Below are positions 1 to 9,043 of a stretch of DNA of 64,000 nt, in pieces. The translations under genes were made by a program, and so were the position numbers. This stretch comes from Hymenobacter canadensis. Its GTDB lineage: Bacteria; Bacteroidota; Bacteroidia; Cytophagales; Hymenobacteraceae. Below the pieces are notes generated by a model that saw nothing but the letters and a program-made list of their open reading frames with translations, searched no databases and had not been told where the DNA came from. Within the stretch, counting starts at the first letter, position 1, and every line of letters begins with the position of its first letter. Location: positions 313,777-377,776 of the forward strand of contig NZ_CP114768.1 of the NCBI RefSeq assembly GCF_027359925.1. Reading direction: 5' to 3'.

Positions 1-1375
1 TGTCGGCGGCCACGCCCTGCAAAAAGAACACCGGCACAAACACGATGGCCAGCCCCATCGTGGACACCAGCGCCGGCAAAGCCACTTCGCTGGCGCTGTC
101 GAGGATGGACTTCTTGACGCCCTTGCCCATGGCCATGTTGCGGTGCAGATTTTCCACTTCCACCGTCGCGTCGTCCACCAGATTACCGATGCTCATGGCC
201 AGCCCGCTCAACGTCATGATGTTGAGCGTCTGCCCGCAGATGTACAGAATGATAATGGTCAGCAGCGCCGCCAGCGGGATGGACACCGTAATCATACCCG
301 TGGACCGCCAGGAGCCCAGAAACAGCAGAATCATCAGCCCGGTGAGCACGGCTGCCGTCAACCCTTCCACTACGACCCCAGAAATAGCCGAGCGCACGAA
401 AAAGGACTGATCGAAGAGCAGCTTCACGTCCAGGCCCGGCGGGGCCGTACCGATAACCCGCGGCAACTCCTCTTTGATGCCCTCAATAACATCCAAAGTG
501 CTGGAAATGCCGCTTTTGAGAATGGGAATGACGGCCGTGCGTTTGCCGTCCTGCCGGACAATGTTGTTTTGCACGGCCGAGCCCTCGTGCACGAAAGCCA
601 CATCGCGGATGTACACCGGCACGCCGTTCACGGTCTTGATGGGCAGATCGTTGAGCGTGCCGATCATCTCGGGGCTGCTGTTGAGGCGCACGTCGTATTC
701 CCGGTCGCCGATTTTGGCTACGCCGGCGGGCAAAATCACGTTTTGGTTGAGCAGCGTGTTCACCACGTCGTTGCCCGAGAGGCCTTTGCCGGCCAGGGCC
801 TCCGGGTTCAGGTCCACCATGATCTGCTTGCGCCGGCCGCCGTTGGGCACCAGCAGCGAAGCGCCTTTCACTACGGCCAGCCCAGGCCGGATAAACGAGC
901 TGCTGGCGTCATAAAGGTCCGACTCACCCAAAGACTCAGAGCTGAGACTGGCCTGGGCGATGGGCACATTGGAGGCCGAATACCGGATGATAAGCGGGGC
1001 TCCGATGCCCTGAGGCAGACCACGCAGGATGGTGGCCGTCACGGCCGTCAGCTGGGCCACACCGGCTTCGGGGTCGGTACCGGGCTGGAAGAACACCTTA
1101 ATGAGCCCCACGCCCTTAATGGAGCGCGACTCCAGGTGCTCGATGTTGTTGACAGTAGTGGTGTAGATGCGTTGGTTGACGTTGAGCACGCGCCTGTTCA
1201 TTTCCTCCGCGCTCATGCCCTCGTAGCGCCACACAACGCCCACCACCGGAATGTTGACCTCGGGGAAGATGTCCACCGCCATCCGCATGATGGTGGCCAC
1301 GCCCGCTGCCAGAATAAGCAGGGCCATCACAATAAAGGTATAAGGGCGCGACAGCGCGATTCGGACTATCCACAT
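1..1375 (-). CDS. RND efflux transporter permease subunit, N-terminal part (runs off the window)
   Basis: Inner-membrane proton-driven pump subunit of the AcrB/CusA (RND) superfamily. The ATG is at 1375 and the frame stays open to base 1, giving about 458 residues of a family usually over 1000 long. The start MWIVRIALSRPYTFIV is the typical first membrane helix. The periplasmic porter region follows with VDIFPEVNIPVV, and near the window edge come helices with GLMILLFLGSWRST and the SIGNLVDDATVEVEN stretch around the TM4 Asp region of RND pumps. The partner membrane-fusion protein would normally lie just upstream, but that side holds 250 bp without a gene and then an IS remnant, so the operon has been cut. 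Substrate class (drug versus metal) cannot be decided from this half. Confidence 0.9.
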   Translation of the reverse strand, partial: MWIVRIALSRPYTFIVMALLILAAGVATIMRMAVDIFPEVNIPVVGVVWRYEGMSAEEMNRRVLNVNQRIYTTTVNNIEHLESRSIKGVGLIKVFFQPGTDPEAGVAQLTAVTATILRGLPQGIGAPLIIRYSASNVPIAQASLSSESLGESDLYDASSSFIRPGLAVVKGASLLVPNGGRRKQIMVDLNPEALAGKGLSGNDVVNTLLNQNVILPAGVAKIGDREYDVRLNSSPEMIGTLNDLPIKTVNGVPVYIRDVAFVHEGSAVQNNIVRQDGKRTAVIPILKSGISSTLDVIEGIKEELPRVIGTAPPGLDVKLLFDQSFFVRSAISGVVVEGLTAAVLTGLMILLFLGSWRSTGMITVSIPLAALLTIIILYICGQTLNIMTLSGLAMSIGNLVDDATVEVENLHRNMAMGKGVKKSILDSASEVALPALVSTMGLAIVFVPVFFLQGVAAD

Positions 1376-1659
1376 AGTATCATCTTGGGCGGCACGCGTT
1401 TCCTCTGCGTTCTAAGATTATACGGTGGTCATATGGTTTAGGGCAAAGCTGGTGCAATGGGAGGCATGAGGCTTAAGTCCGAACCGGAGCCTACTTGTTT
1501 GCACCGGCGTCGATAAAAACCATGACCGCCTAAGCGCGAGTTCGAAACTCGTAGTATAGGGTTGCTGACCAACAGCCGTTTAGAGAGGCCGATCGGGGGC
1601 ATCAAAGACGCTAAGCCTCTGCAGTTGTACGATTCCCCATTCGATATGCCAGTGGTAGG

Positions 1660-2026
1660 CAGCAGCACACGTTGGCGGCCTCGGGCATGGCTAAGGGCTG
1701 CTTGACGCGGGCTGGTACGCGCTTTTTCAGGCGCCGAGGCAGGTTCAGCGCCAGTGCCCGGTAAATACGCAGCGTGCGTTTATGGTTGGTTACCAGTCCG
1801 TTTCTGCGCAAGCGGTGGTGCAGCTTCCAGAAACCCCAGCCCGGATGCCGTCCACTTAACGCCCGCAGGGCCTGCTGCACGGGCTCGTCCTTGCACCTGT
1901 GTGCCACCGGGTGGTAGCTGCCACGCGCGAGTCCCACCAGGGCACACGCCCGGCGCTGGCTCCAGCCGTTACTCACTAAGCCCTGCGCTGCCTGGTGCCG
2001 GGCCGGAGGGCTACTTACATTTTTCG
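1660..2026 (-). pseudogene. IS3-family transposase OrfB, N-terminal fragment
   Basis: The HTH_21-type N-terminal part of OrfB is readable (GWSQRRACALVGLARGSYHP, GRHPGWGFWKLHHRLRRNG, LNLPRRLKKRVPARV) but the similarity stops after PEAAN, just before the region where the rve/DDE catalytic domain begins in the intact copy. All catalytic residues are absent. The frame then runs into sequence from the element's right end and stops at 1611. Not functional. Confidence 0.8.
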
Positions 2027-2278
2027 CAGTATCTCCTCGATAGCCTGATTCTCCAGACTTAAGTCGGCGAACATTTGCCTGAGCTTGCGATTCTCTTCTT
2101 CCAATTGCTTGAGCCGGGTTAACTCCGCGACGCTGGCCCCGGCATACTTGCTTTTCCACTTGTAGAATGTCGCTTCGCTCAAGCCGTGCTCGCGCACAAT
2201 CTGGGCGACGTTCTGCCCGCTAGCTTGCTGCTGTAAAATGGCCACAATCTGGGTCTCGCTGAATCGTTCTTTTTTCAT
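2015..2278 (-). CDS. IS3-family transposase OrfA (in a deleted element)
   Basis: 87-residue helix-turn-helix OrfA starting MKKERFSETQIVAILQQQ, with a C-terminal coiled coil (LEEENRKLRQMF) as in IS407-group elements. It is nearly identical to the copy at 44205-44468. The intact copy ends in a run of six A then G, which would allow a -1 shift into orfB. Here that run is changed to AAAAATG and the protein ends RKM, so fusion to OrfB is probably lost, in keeping with the decayed state of the element. Confidence 0.8.
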   Translation of the reverse strand: MKKERFSETQIVAILQQQASGQNVAQIVREHGLSEATFYKWKSKYAGASVAELTRLKQLEEENRKLRQMFADLSLENQAIEEILRKM

Positions 2279-2351
2279 TTCGCAGTCGTCAGGTAGTGAA
2301 AGTTGCGCCTTTCTCTACTCACTACTGGCACTCGATTTGGGGAAGCGGACA

Positions 2352-2754
2352 CATCGGCCTCACTGGGCGCGACCAGGCCCTGCCACCGTTCGGTGTAGCA
2401 CAGCAGCTCGTAGAGCAGGGTGGCAACGGGGTAGATGCCCAGTACGCCGTAAAAGGGGTGGGCGGCATCCGCCGCCTCGGCAAAGCACAGGCTGTGCAGC
2501 CGATACTGCGCCGAGCGGGCCAGGAGCCGGTGTTCCAGCCCCGGCGGAATCCAGACGTAGTGCCGGGCGGGCAGGTAGTAGGTGTGGCCGGGGGTTTCCA
2601 CAAAGGCCAGTCCTTCCAGTACGTAGAGGAGCTGGCTTTTCTGGTGCTGGTGCAGCGGAAAGCTATTTTCAGTGCGCTCGTGTTGCACAAACATCGTGGC
2701 CGGGTCTTGGTCGATGGCGAGGTTTTGCTGGGTGAAGTCGGCCAGGTTGAGCAT
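2352..2754 (-). pseudogene. AraC-family regulator, cupin domain only (IS-truncated)
   Basis: The N-terminal 130 or so residues read as an AraC-type sensor cupin: HQHQKSQLLYVLEG, then YYLPARHYVWIPPGLEHRL, the usual His-rich barrel pattern. The gene then enters the IS at 2351, and the frame ends at 2275 after IS-derived sequence. The C-terminal pair of HTH motifs that binds DNA is missing, so it cannot act as a normal regulator. It is divergent from the NmrA-like reductase at 2963, its likely former target. An imperfect inverted repeat (about 2888-2905 and 2918-2933) in the shared 208-bp intergenic region could be the old operator; that part is inference. Confidence 0.75.
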
Positions 2755-2962
2755 AAATTGGCTGTTTTGAGTAACTATCTGGCCAGCATACGCAAGTTTG
2801 CCACTGCGCTTTGCCCGACCTTTGCAGGTAGCGCCTAACCGGATGCCTGGTTGCCACGCGCCAGAGTTCCTTATAGGTTGTAATCATCTTACTGGCAGCC
2901 TGTTGTGCGTTTTTTCGCAACCTGCCCAGTAAGTTGACCACGAACGTATAAATCAGCCTACG

Positions 2963-3910
2963 ATGATGAATGAAACAACCGCCGCCGTTACGTCCCGCAA
3001 CATCCTGGTGCTGGGAGCCGGCGAGCTCGGCCTGCCCGTGCTGCGCAACCTGGCGCGCCGCGCCAAGGACGTGACAGGCGCCAAAATCAGCGTACTGCTG
3101 CGCGGCAGCGCGGTCGAGTCCGAGGAGCCGGTCAAGCAGCGGCCTATTGCCGAAATCCGGGACCTGGGCATTGAAATCGTGCTGGGTGACCTCGTGCAAA
3201 GCTCGATTGAGGAGCTCGCCACGCTGTTTGCCCGGTACGACACGGTGCTTGGCTGCGTCGGCTACGCGGCCGGCATCGACACGCCCATGAAGCTGGCGAA
3301 GGCCGCCCTGCAATCGGGCGTGCCCCGGTATTTTCCCTGGCAGTTCGGGGTCGATTTCGAGGTAATTGGCCGCGGCGGCCCGCAGGACATCTTCGACGCG
3401 CAGCTGGACGTACGGGAGCTGCTGCGGGCCCAGACCGCGACCGAGTGGGTGATCATCTCGACCGGCATGTTCATGAGCTACCTATTTGAGCCCGAGTTTG
3501 GGGTGGTTGACCTGGCCAACAGCGAAGTGCATGCGCTGGGTAGCCTCGATACCGCCGTTACGCTGACGACGCCGGACGATATCGGGATGCTGACCGCCGA
3601 GATTATGTTTGCCGAACCGCCCATCCGCAACGAGGTGGTGTTTCTGGCCGGCGATACCGTGACCTACGGCGAGGTGGCCGACAAACTGGCGGCGGCGCTC
3701 CATCGCCCGTTCGGCCGTTCGGAATGGACGGTGCCGTTTTTGATGAAAGAGCTGGCCCGCGACCCGCAAAATATGATGCGCAAGTACCGCGCTGCCTTTG
3801 CCCAAGGGCGCGGGGTGGCCTGGGACAAGGCGGGGACGTTCAACCAGCGCCACGCCCTGCCGGTCACCGATGTCGCCACGTGGATTGATGCCAACCTCGG
3901 CCTTGGTTAA
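2963..3910 (+). CDS. NmrA-like / isoflavone-reductase-like NAD(P)-binding protein
   Basis: 315-residue Rossmann-fold protein. The dinucleotide-binding start is NILVLGAGELGLPVLRNLARR (a G-rich loop after the first strand, about residues 12-32), followed by GDLVQSS after strand 4 and VLGCVGYAAGIDTP. The motif RYFPWQFGVDFE is typical of the NmrA/isoflavone reductase (aromatic alcohol reductase-like) group. Substrate unknown. Two ATG codons lie in tandem (2963, 2966); either could start it. It is divergent from the truncated AraC-type gene, a common regulator/enzyme arrangement, so its control is probably altered by the IS insertion. Roughly 250 bp after the stop contain no gene. Confidence 0.85.
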   Translation: MMNETTAAVTSRNILVLGAGELGLPVLRNLARRAKDVTGAKISVLLRGSAVESEEPVKQRPIAEIRDLGIEIVLGDLVQSSIEELATLFARYDTVLGCVGYAAGIDTPMKLAKAALQSGVPRYFPWQFGVDFEVIGRGGPQDIFDAQLDVRELLRAQTATEWVIISTGMFMSYLFEPEFGVVDLANSEVHALGSLDTAVTLTTPDDIGMLTAEIMFAEPPIRNEVVFLAGDTVTYGEVADKLAAALHRPFGRSEWTVPFLMKELARDPQNMMRKYRAAFAQGRGVAWDKAGTFNQRHALPVTDVATWIDANLGLG

Positions 3911-4161
3911 CTGGGTAGTCCAAAGGGTAACCAGGGAGCTTGCCAGTAGCGTTTGCCGGGTTTAGGACTGTCTTTCATGACAATCGAAAGATGAGACCCT
4001 ATTCTGTCTCCCCTGGCTAGACCACCTCAGCTGGCGGTGGGCCCGCTCTGGCGTCCTGCCCGTGCCTGAGTCCGGCGGCCGGCATGCAGAGCAGGCTTCG
4101 GCCGCCGCGCCCTGCTTCAGAACTGTGGCCAGGGTTTCACGAAAGGGCCGCCTGCCCGGGG

Positions 4162-5442
4162 CTAGCGGCGGCCGGCGAAGAACTCCAGCACGGTCCGGTT
4201 GAACTCCTCGGTTACCTCCGTGGGCGCTTCGTGCCCGGCTTTCCGGAAGATCTTCAGCGTGGCGCGGGGCAGCTTGGCGGCTATCAGGGCCGTGTGCTCC
4301 CGCCTGACGATGTCGTTCTCGCCCGCCATCACCAGCACTGGTACTTTGATCTGGGCCAGCGCATCCGGCGCAATGTGCGGCTCGGTGAGCAGCAGGTTTT
4401 TCAGCCGGTACTCCATATCCGCCTCCGTCACGCCGCGGCCTTTCATCTCCGTCAGCTGCCGGCGCAGCTGCGCGTTCAGCTTCGGCGACACCGATTTGTC
4501 GTCGTTGTAGAGCACTGCCGCCATCGAGGCCAGCTGCCGGACCTTGCGCGGGTGCCGCATGGCTAGCAGCAGGCCGATGTTGCCCCCGTCGCTCCAGCCC
4601 AGCACGCGGGCGCTGTCCACGCCCAGTACATCCAGCAACGCGGCCGCATCGTCGGCAAACAGCTCGTAGGTGAGCCGGGTGGTGTCGGCCTGCGAGCTGC
4701 CCTGGCCCCGGCTGTCGAGCGCAATCACCTGGTAGCTTTTGGCCAGCTCCGGAATCTGCTGGCTGAAGGCGTTGATGGACGAGTTATTGCCGTGCAGTAG
4801 CAGCAGCGGCTCGCCCGCACCGTATAGCTCGTAATAGAGCCGTACGCCGTTTACGGTGGCGTACCGGCCCCGCCGCGTGTTGTCGCCGTACACCTCTGAT
4901 TCCGCCCGGGAGTTATCAATCAGCAGCGACTGCCGGCCGGACCGTGCTTTGTCCGTAGTCAGCCGGACGTTGGCCATCTCCTTGTAATCCCCCACATACC
5001 AGGGCCGGAGCGTATCGGCCTCAAAGCCCGCGTTGCCCAGCGGCATGCTGACCGTTTTGCCTTTGCTGGTGATGAGCAGCTCGAAATCATCGAAATAATA
5101 CCGGCCCCGGCCGGAAAAGAACATGCCCACCGACAGCTTATTGGCCTGGCCGTCAATCCGCCCGGAAACCGACAGCGCAGTCCAGGCCCCGGGCTTGTAG
5201 CTCTCCATGCCGTACCTATCGAAGTGGGACTTGATGGTCTTCTTGTCCAGCGAGGCCACGGCGCAGGCAATGGCGCCGCCATGGCGCGCCTTGTCCTCAA
5301 TCAGCACCTGGCCGCGCACCTCAAACGTGGCGTTCGGATAAGCGGCCACGTCAACCGTCTGCAGCAGATAGGATAATTTTTCCTGGGCCCGGGCGGCTAG
5401 GGCCATACTCAGCAGCACAAGCAGGAGTAGGGGTTTTCTCAT
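4162..5442 (-). CDS. Secreted alpha/beta-hydrolase with N-terminal extra domain
   Basis: The chosen start at 5442 gives a clean signal peptide, MRKPLLLLVLLSMALAARAQ; the frame is open further upstream but with an implausible leader. Residues 21-200 form a beta-rich domain (FEVRGQVLIEDKARHGG; YYFDDFELLI), which resembles the carbohydrate-binding-like part seen in some Bacteroidota exported hydrolases. From about residue 205 there is an alpha/beta-hydrolase fold: oxyanion loop LLLLHGNNSS, DSRGQGSS, nucleophile elbow GWSDGG (Ser near residue 284), acid region VMAGENDIV, and His in KAGHEAPTEV. The full triad appears present. Probably a periplasmic esterase or peptidase-like enzyme; substrate unknown. 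No operon partner is obvious: the next gene ends 189 bp upstream. Confidence 0.85.
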   Translation of the reverse strand: MRKPLLLLVLLSMALAARAQEKLSYLLQTVDVAAYPNATFEVRGQVLIEDKARHGGAIACAVASLDKKTIKSHFDRYGMESYKPGAWTALSVSGRIDGQANKLSVGMFFSGRGRYYFDDFELLITSKGKTVSMPLGNAGFEADTLRPWYVGDYKEMANVRLTTDKARSGRQSLLIDNSRAESEVYGDNTRRGRYATVNGVRLYYELYGAGEPLLLLHGNNSSINAFSQQIPELAKSYQVIALDSRGQGSSQADTTRLTYELFADDAAALLDVLGVDSARVLGWSDGGNIGLLLAMRHPRKVRQLASMAAVLYNDDKSVSPKLNAQLRRQLTEMKGRGVTEADMEYRLKNLLLTEPHIAPDALAQIKVPVLVMAGENDIVRREHTALIAAKLPRATLKIFRKAGHEAPTEVTEEFNRTVLEFFAGRR

Positions 5443-5631
5443 GGTAGCGGGATAGGTAGTAGAAACCAGTAAAAGCAATAAGTGACACAGAATAAGCAGG
5501 CGGAAATATAGGAAAAGCAACTGCTTTAAATCCGGGCGCGGGCGCGGGCTGTTGTCCAGGGCCGCGCTTTTACGCCGCGGGGAAAGGTCTGCCGGCCGGC
5601 AGTGCGGCACCCTGCTCGGCCGGCCCGCCGC

Positions 5632-7515
5632 TTACCGGCTAACCAAGAACCGGGTCTTTTCCCAGCCCAGGCCCGTGAAGAAGGTCAGGAAGTAGACGCC
5701 GGTGGGCAGATGATCCACCCGCAGCGCCGCCTGGTGGCGCACCGGGGCCGCGCGCAGCAGCACCTTACCCGCCGCGTCGGTGACGAACAGCTCCTGCACT
5801 TCGCCTTCCAGCTCCACGTGCAGCACGTCGGCGGTGGGGTTGGGGTAGCACGACCAGGCGTAGCGCCGGCCGGGCCGGGTGGCGGGGGCCGCCGTGGTGT
5901 CGCGGGCGGCCGTGTCGCGGGCGGCCGTGTAGCGGCCGGAGAGCGTGCCGGGCCGGCGGCCGGCAGATTCGGCCGGCACTTGGCAGTCGGTGGTGGCGGC
6001 GTAGCGGCCGATGATCTTCACCAGCAGGGCGTTGAGCTGCTCCACCTCGAACCGGTCGGTGGTGGGCTTGAGGTGGGCGTTGCCCACGCCGCTGTCGTCG
6101 GTGAGAAACACGTAGGTGCCGTTGGTGGCCAGGGCCAGGGCGCGCAGCAGGTACTCAGTGCTTTTGTCGATGCCGCTGGCAGCCACGGGAATCAGGCGGA
6201 TGCCCTGGGCGGCGGCTTTGCGCACCGAGCGCTGCAGCGAGGCCAGCACCTGCGGGTTTTCGTGGGGCGGGGCGTCCAGAATCAGAAACAGCAGCCGCGC
6301 CCGGGCCTCGGGGGCCCAGGCCAGCTCGTTGATGGCCACATCCAGGGCCTGGTCGACCGCCTCGGGAAAGTCGCCTCCGCCGCTGGCCTGCTGGGCGCGC
6401 ATGAAGTTTAGGGTCTGGCCCAGGTTGGCGCTCAGGTTGGTGTGGCGGGTCAGGTACTCGTCGCCGGCGTCGCGGTAGAACACGCTGCCCACGTTGAGCG
6501 TGACGCCGGTCAGCGAGTCGCGCACCTGGCCGATAACGTCCTCCAGCTCGGCCTGCAGGTAGCGGATCTCGTCGCCCATCGAGCCGGTGGCGTCCACCAC
6601 GAAGGCCACGTCCACCACGGCCGGCGTGCGGCAGGGCCGCGGCACCCGGATGGTGTTGAGGCCCTGCTGAAAGCGGGTGGGCTGACGCACGGTGTAGGTC
6701 TGCCCGTCCACCACGGCCTGCAGGCTGGCCACCTGCCCAGGGGCCGCGGCCGGCTTGGCCGTGAACAGGTTGCTCCAGAGCTCACACCGGCCGGTGTTGT
6801 CGGTGCGGGCCTGCCAGAGCAGCGAGTCGCGCTGGTCCTTGAGCTGCACGGCAGCCCCCACCACGGGGTAGCCGTCCTCGGTCAGCAGCTGGGCGGTGTA
6901 GCGCTCCAGAGGCCGGATGCGCCACTGCTCGCCCCAGCGGCTCAACTCCTGCCGGGCAATGTCGGGCCACAGGTGCCACTTGCCGAAGTCGTTGACTTCC
7001 CCGGCCGTCAGCACGCCCGCGCCGGTTTTCGGTCCCGAAGAGCTGGTTTCACGCTTGGCCCGGGTGCTCAGCTCGGCGCGGGCCGGGGCCGCCAGGGTGC
7101 TGGCTCCCCGGATCCGTACGCCCGGCACGGCGCCCGTAACCATAGTTGCGGCGGCGCTGACGCGGCTTTCGCCGGCCGGAGCAACACCAGTCACCACTAC
7201 TTCGGAAAGGGCTCTGGTATCGGCTTCCAGCCATACCGTTACCGAGTCGGGCCGGCCGGCGAGGCTGATTTCCCGGAAAACATAGCCAATCGAGGACACG
7301 AAAAGGCACGGGGCGCTGCCCGAGACAACGAGCGTGAAGCGGCCCTGCGCGTTGGTGGAGACGCCGTTGGTGGTGCCCTTTTGCAGCACCGTGACCCCGG
7401 GCAGGGCCAGCCGGCTGGCTTTGTCGCGCACAATGCCCGAGACGGTGGTGGACTGGGCGGCGGCGCCCCGGAACAGGAGCAGCAGCAGAAGCAGCAGCGG
7501 AAGAGAGGTTTTCAT
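5632..7515 (-). CDS. T9SS-exported VWA-domain protein with carboxypeptidase-regulatory-like domain
   Basis: 627 residues from the ATG at 7515, chosen because it begins the signal peptide MKTSLPLLLLLLLLFRGAAAQ. Next is a CarbopepD_reg-like beta-sandwich (VSGIVRDKASRLALPGVTV; ending VTVWLEADTRALSEVVVTG, the pattern of TonB-dependent receptor plug-less relatives). A von Willebrand A domain follows around residue 300 (VDVAFVVDATGSMGDEIRYL, a MIDAS variant; later LLFLILDAPPHENP). The C-terminus has a T9SS type A sorting domain (CYPNPTADVLHVELEG, LPTGVYFLTF, ending KTRFLVSR). Predicted to be exported by the Bacteroidota type IX system and attached or released at the cell surface. Ligand unknown. 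Confidence 0.85.
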   Translation of the reverse strand: MKTSLPLLLLLLLLFRGAAAQSTTVSGIVRDKASRLALPGVTVLQKGTTNGVSTNAQGRFTLVVSGSAPCLFVSSIGYVFREISLAGRPDSVTVWLEADTRALSEVVVTGVAPAGESRVSAAATMVTGAVPGVRIRGASTLAAPARAELSTRAKRETSSSGPKTGAGVLTAGEVNDFGKWHLWPDIARQELSRWGEQWRIRPLERYTAQLLTEDGYPVVGAAVQLKDQRDSLLWQARTDNTGRCELWSNLFTAKPAAAPGQVASLQAVVDGQTYTVRQPTRFQQGLNTIRVPRPCRTPAVVDVAFVVDATGSMGDEIRYLQAELEDVIGQVRDSLTGVTLNVGSVFYRDAGDEYLTRHTNLSANLGQTLNFMRAQQASGGGDFPEAVDQALDVAINELAWAPEARARLLFLILDAPPHENPQVLASLQRSVRKAAAQGIRLIPVAASGIDKSTEYLLRALALATNGTYVFLTDDSGVGNAHLKPTTDRFEVEQLNALLVKIIGRYAATTDCQVPAESAGRRPGTLSGRYTAARDTAARDTTAAPATRPGRRYAWSCYPNPTADVLHVELEGEVQELFVTDAAGKVLLRAAPVRHQAALRVDHLPTGVYFLTFFTGLGWEKTRFLVSR

Positions 7516-7742
7516 GGCAGCAGGCGGGCTGGGTGAATCCCGCCAGGCCGGCTTCTTCCGGGAAGCCGCGCCCGGCGGGCCTGCCAGTCTGATGCCGCGC
7601 CGATGCCGTTTGCACACGGCCGTTGCCGGTTTTTTTCTGCCGCCGCCTGCGGCCCGGTTGCGCGGGCCGCAAAAAAGTAAGCCCGGCCCCGTGCGGCCGC
7701 CGGACAGGCGGCCGCACGGGGCCGGGCGGGGTGCGAGGGATA

Positions 7743-8381
7743 CTAGTGCGCGGTGACGCGGACGCGGGCTTTGCGACGGGGCTTGCGGCGGGCCCCCATC
7801 TCGGCCAGCAGATCAACAACCAGCTGCACGGGGCTTTCCTGCATCTTCTCGGCCAGGGCCTCAATGGCGCTCAGCGACAGCCGCCCCGGGTTTTGCTGGG
7901 CATCGGTCAGCGACTCGGCCCCGATGCGCATCGTCCGGCACAGCTCACGCACGGTGAAGCCGGCCTTGCCGTCGGGGCGCGGGTGGTAGTGGATGATGCT
8001 GCTGAGCGTGCGCCTGGCGGCCGCCCGGGGCCGGGGCGCCGGGCCTGTGGACGCCTTCGCCTCGTCGGCCGGCACGTCGGCGTCCGCATCGGTGGCGGGC
8101 TGGGCGGGGCGGGCACCGTCCGGCCCCGACAGCGCCTCCAGATGCCGGGCCAGCCGGTGCAGGTCGTGCCAGTGCAGGAAGACCTGCTCGCCCTTCACCA
8201 GCAGATCGGGCTGCTGGCGCAGAAAGGCTTCCTCCAAGGTGGGCCAGCTCGGGTCGGGAAAGTACTGGGTGAGCCACTGCAGGGTGAAGCTCATGGCCTT
8301 GGCAATCAGCGGGGCCGAGGCCTGCCGGAAAGGAACGCGGGTGGGCGCGTCGGCGGCGGGAAGTCCGGTTTCAGTTGACAT
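7743..8381 (-). CDS. Unrecognised 212-aa protein, third gene of a small operon
   Basis: I do not recognise this family. The N-terminal half has a compact pattern (FLRQQPDLLVKGEQVFLHWH, then DLHRLARHLEAL). The middle is Ala/Pro/Asp-rich and probably disordered. The C-terminal half (FTVRELCRTMRIGAESLTDA, LSLSAIEALAEKM) could be an HTH-like fold, and the tail is very basic (RRKPRRKARVRV). It resembles the protein at 31311-31820 in the segment around QPDL-G-LWL-Y-DL-RL, so the two may be distant paralogues on the same replicon. It lies 56 bp after the 8438-8749 gene, so probably co-transcribed with it. The basic tail suggests nucleic-acid binding; this is inference. Confidence 0.6.
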   Translation of the reverse strand: MSTETGLPAADAPTRVPFRQASAPLIAKAMSFTLQWLTQYFPDPSWPTLEEAFLRQQPDLLVKGEQVFLHWHDLHRLARHLEALSGPDGARPAQPATDADADVPADEAKASTGPAPRPRAAARRTLSSIIHYHPRPDGKAGFTVRELCRTMRIGAESLTDAQQNPGRLSLSAIEALAEKMQESPVQLVVDLLAEMGARRKPRRKARVRVTAH

Positions 8382-8437
8382 ATGGGTAACGGTGGGGTTA
8401 GCGTTTGATAAGGAGGGTAAGCTGGGAAGGAGCGACG

Positions 8438-8749
8438 TCAGTCGGCCCGTCCGCGGGCCGGGTGGGTGCGGTCTTGGCTGCCGTGCAGCAATTCGTGCTC
8501 GTGCCAGTCCTGGCGTAGCTGCCGGGCTTCGGCCTGCAGAGTCTTGCGGCGCTCATTAAGGGCTTCCAACAGCGTGCCGATCACCTGCGCGCCTGCTTCC
8601 CGTTCGATGGGGATGATCAGGGTCTTGGTTGCTGAGTGCAGCGTCAGGGCCGTGATGCCTTCCAGTTCCAGCGCCAGCATCTGGTGCTGCCAGGCCCGGA
8701 CCGCCTTGCGGGCCTGGCGGATTTGGCGGAGTTGCTTGCTATACCCCAT
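8438..8749 (-). CDS. Unrecognised 103-aa protein, second gene of a small operon
   Basis: Starts at 8749 (MGYSKQLRQIRQARKAV); the frame is open further upstream but this start overlaps the previous gene's stop by 11 bp, which fits translational coupling. It has a central beta-like stretch (LALELEGITALTLHSATKTL) and a C-terminal charged helix (LNERRKTLQAEARQLRQDWHE) likely to form a coiled coil. A decayed paralogue lies at 33361-33660, with ALELEGIVVITLHSTTQTL and TEARQLRQDWQE, and again sits beside a relic of the 8739-8978 gene. The pair therefore moves or duplicates as a unit. Function unknown. Confidence 0.6.
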   Translation of the reverse strand: MGYSKQLRQIRQARKAVRAWQHQMLALELEGITALTLHSATKTLIIPIEREAGAQVIGTLLEALNERRKTLQAEARQLRQDWHEHELLHGSQDRTHPARGRAD

Positions 8750-8978
8750 GGCTGGCCGAGGCAGTAGGAGTGGAGAGGTTGGCCGTCTGGCGGCGGGCCA
8801 GCACAGCGGGTAGCTCGGCCAGCCAGTGGGTGAGCTGCCCGGTATCCTCACATTCGTGGATGCGGTGGTTGGCCAGTAGCTGCTCCAGCGGAGAAAAGAG
8901 CGGGTTGCCGAAAAATGCGGCCGACAGGGCGTTCCGAAGCTCTCCAGGCACAGGCTGCCTGGTTACATGAGTTTTCAT
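8739..8978 (-). CDS. Unrecognised 79-aa protein, first gene of a small operon
   Basis: Starts at 8978 (MKTHVTRQPVPGEL). The core LLANHRIHECEDTGQLTHWL is also found in the relic at 33668-33790 (LLANHHVHECEDAGQLAIWL), which supports it being a real coding sequence. Its stop overlaps the start of the next gene. No domain recognised. A plus-strand hairpin followed by T residues lies 66 bp upstream at 9044-9075. Confidence 0.55.
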   Translation of the reverse strand: MKTHVTRQPVPGELRNALSAAFFGNPLFSPLEQLLANHRIHECEDTGQLTHWLAELPAVLARRQTANLSTPTASASHGV

Positions 8979-9043
8979 GTACTTTTGGGATAAGGTTTCT
9001 AACAAACCCTACCGTAGTGCCTGCGCTAACAGGTGCTATATCG

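Larger units (their letters stand above)
1626..2351 (-). mobile_element. Internally deleted IS3-family (IS407-group-like) element
   Basis: A decayed copy of the element at 44132-45320. Both ends are kept: bases from 1626 match the right end of the intact copy and bases up to 2351 match its left terminal repeat (tgtccgcttcccc read on the minus strand). The middle and end of orfB, including the catalytic domain, are missing: the match jumps from about 1663 straight to the right-end sequence. The intact copy is 1189 bp, this one 726 bp. No clear target duplication is seen at its flanks (cagt against catc). It interrupts the AraC-type regulator at 2352-2754. The 250 bp between 1376 and 1625 show no gene. 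Confidence 0.8.

Noticed and set aside
143-1441. Long plus-strand open frame (432 codons) opposite the RND permease
   Set aside because: It is the antisense of a well-recognised permease and has His/Gln/Arg-rich composition typical of a G+C-rich shadow frame.
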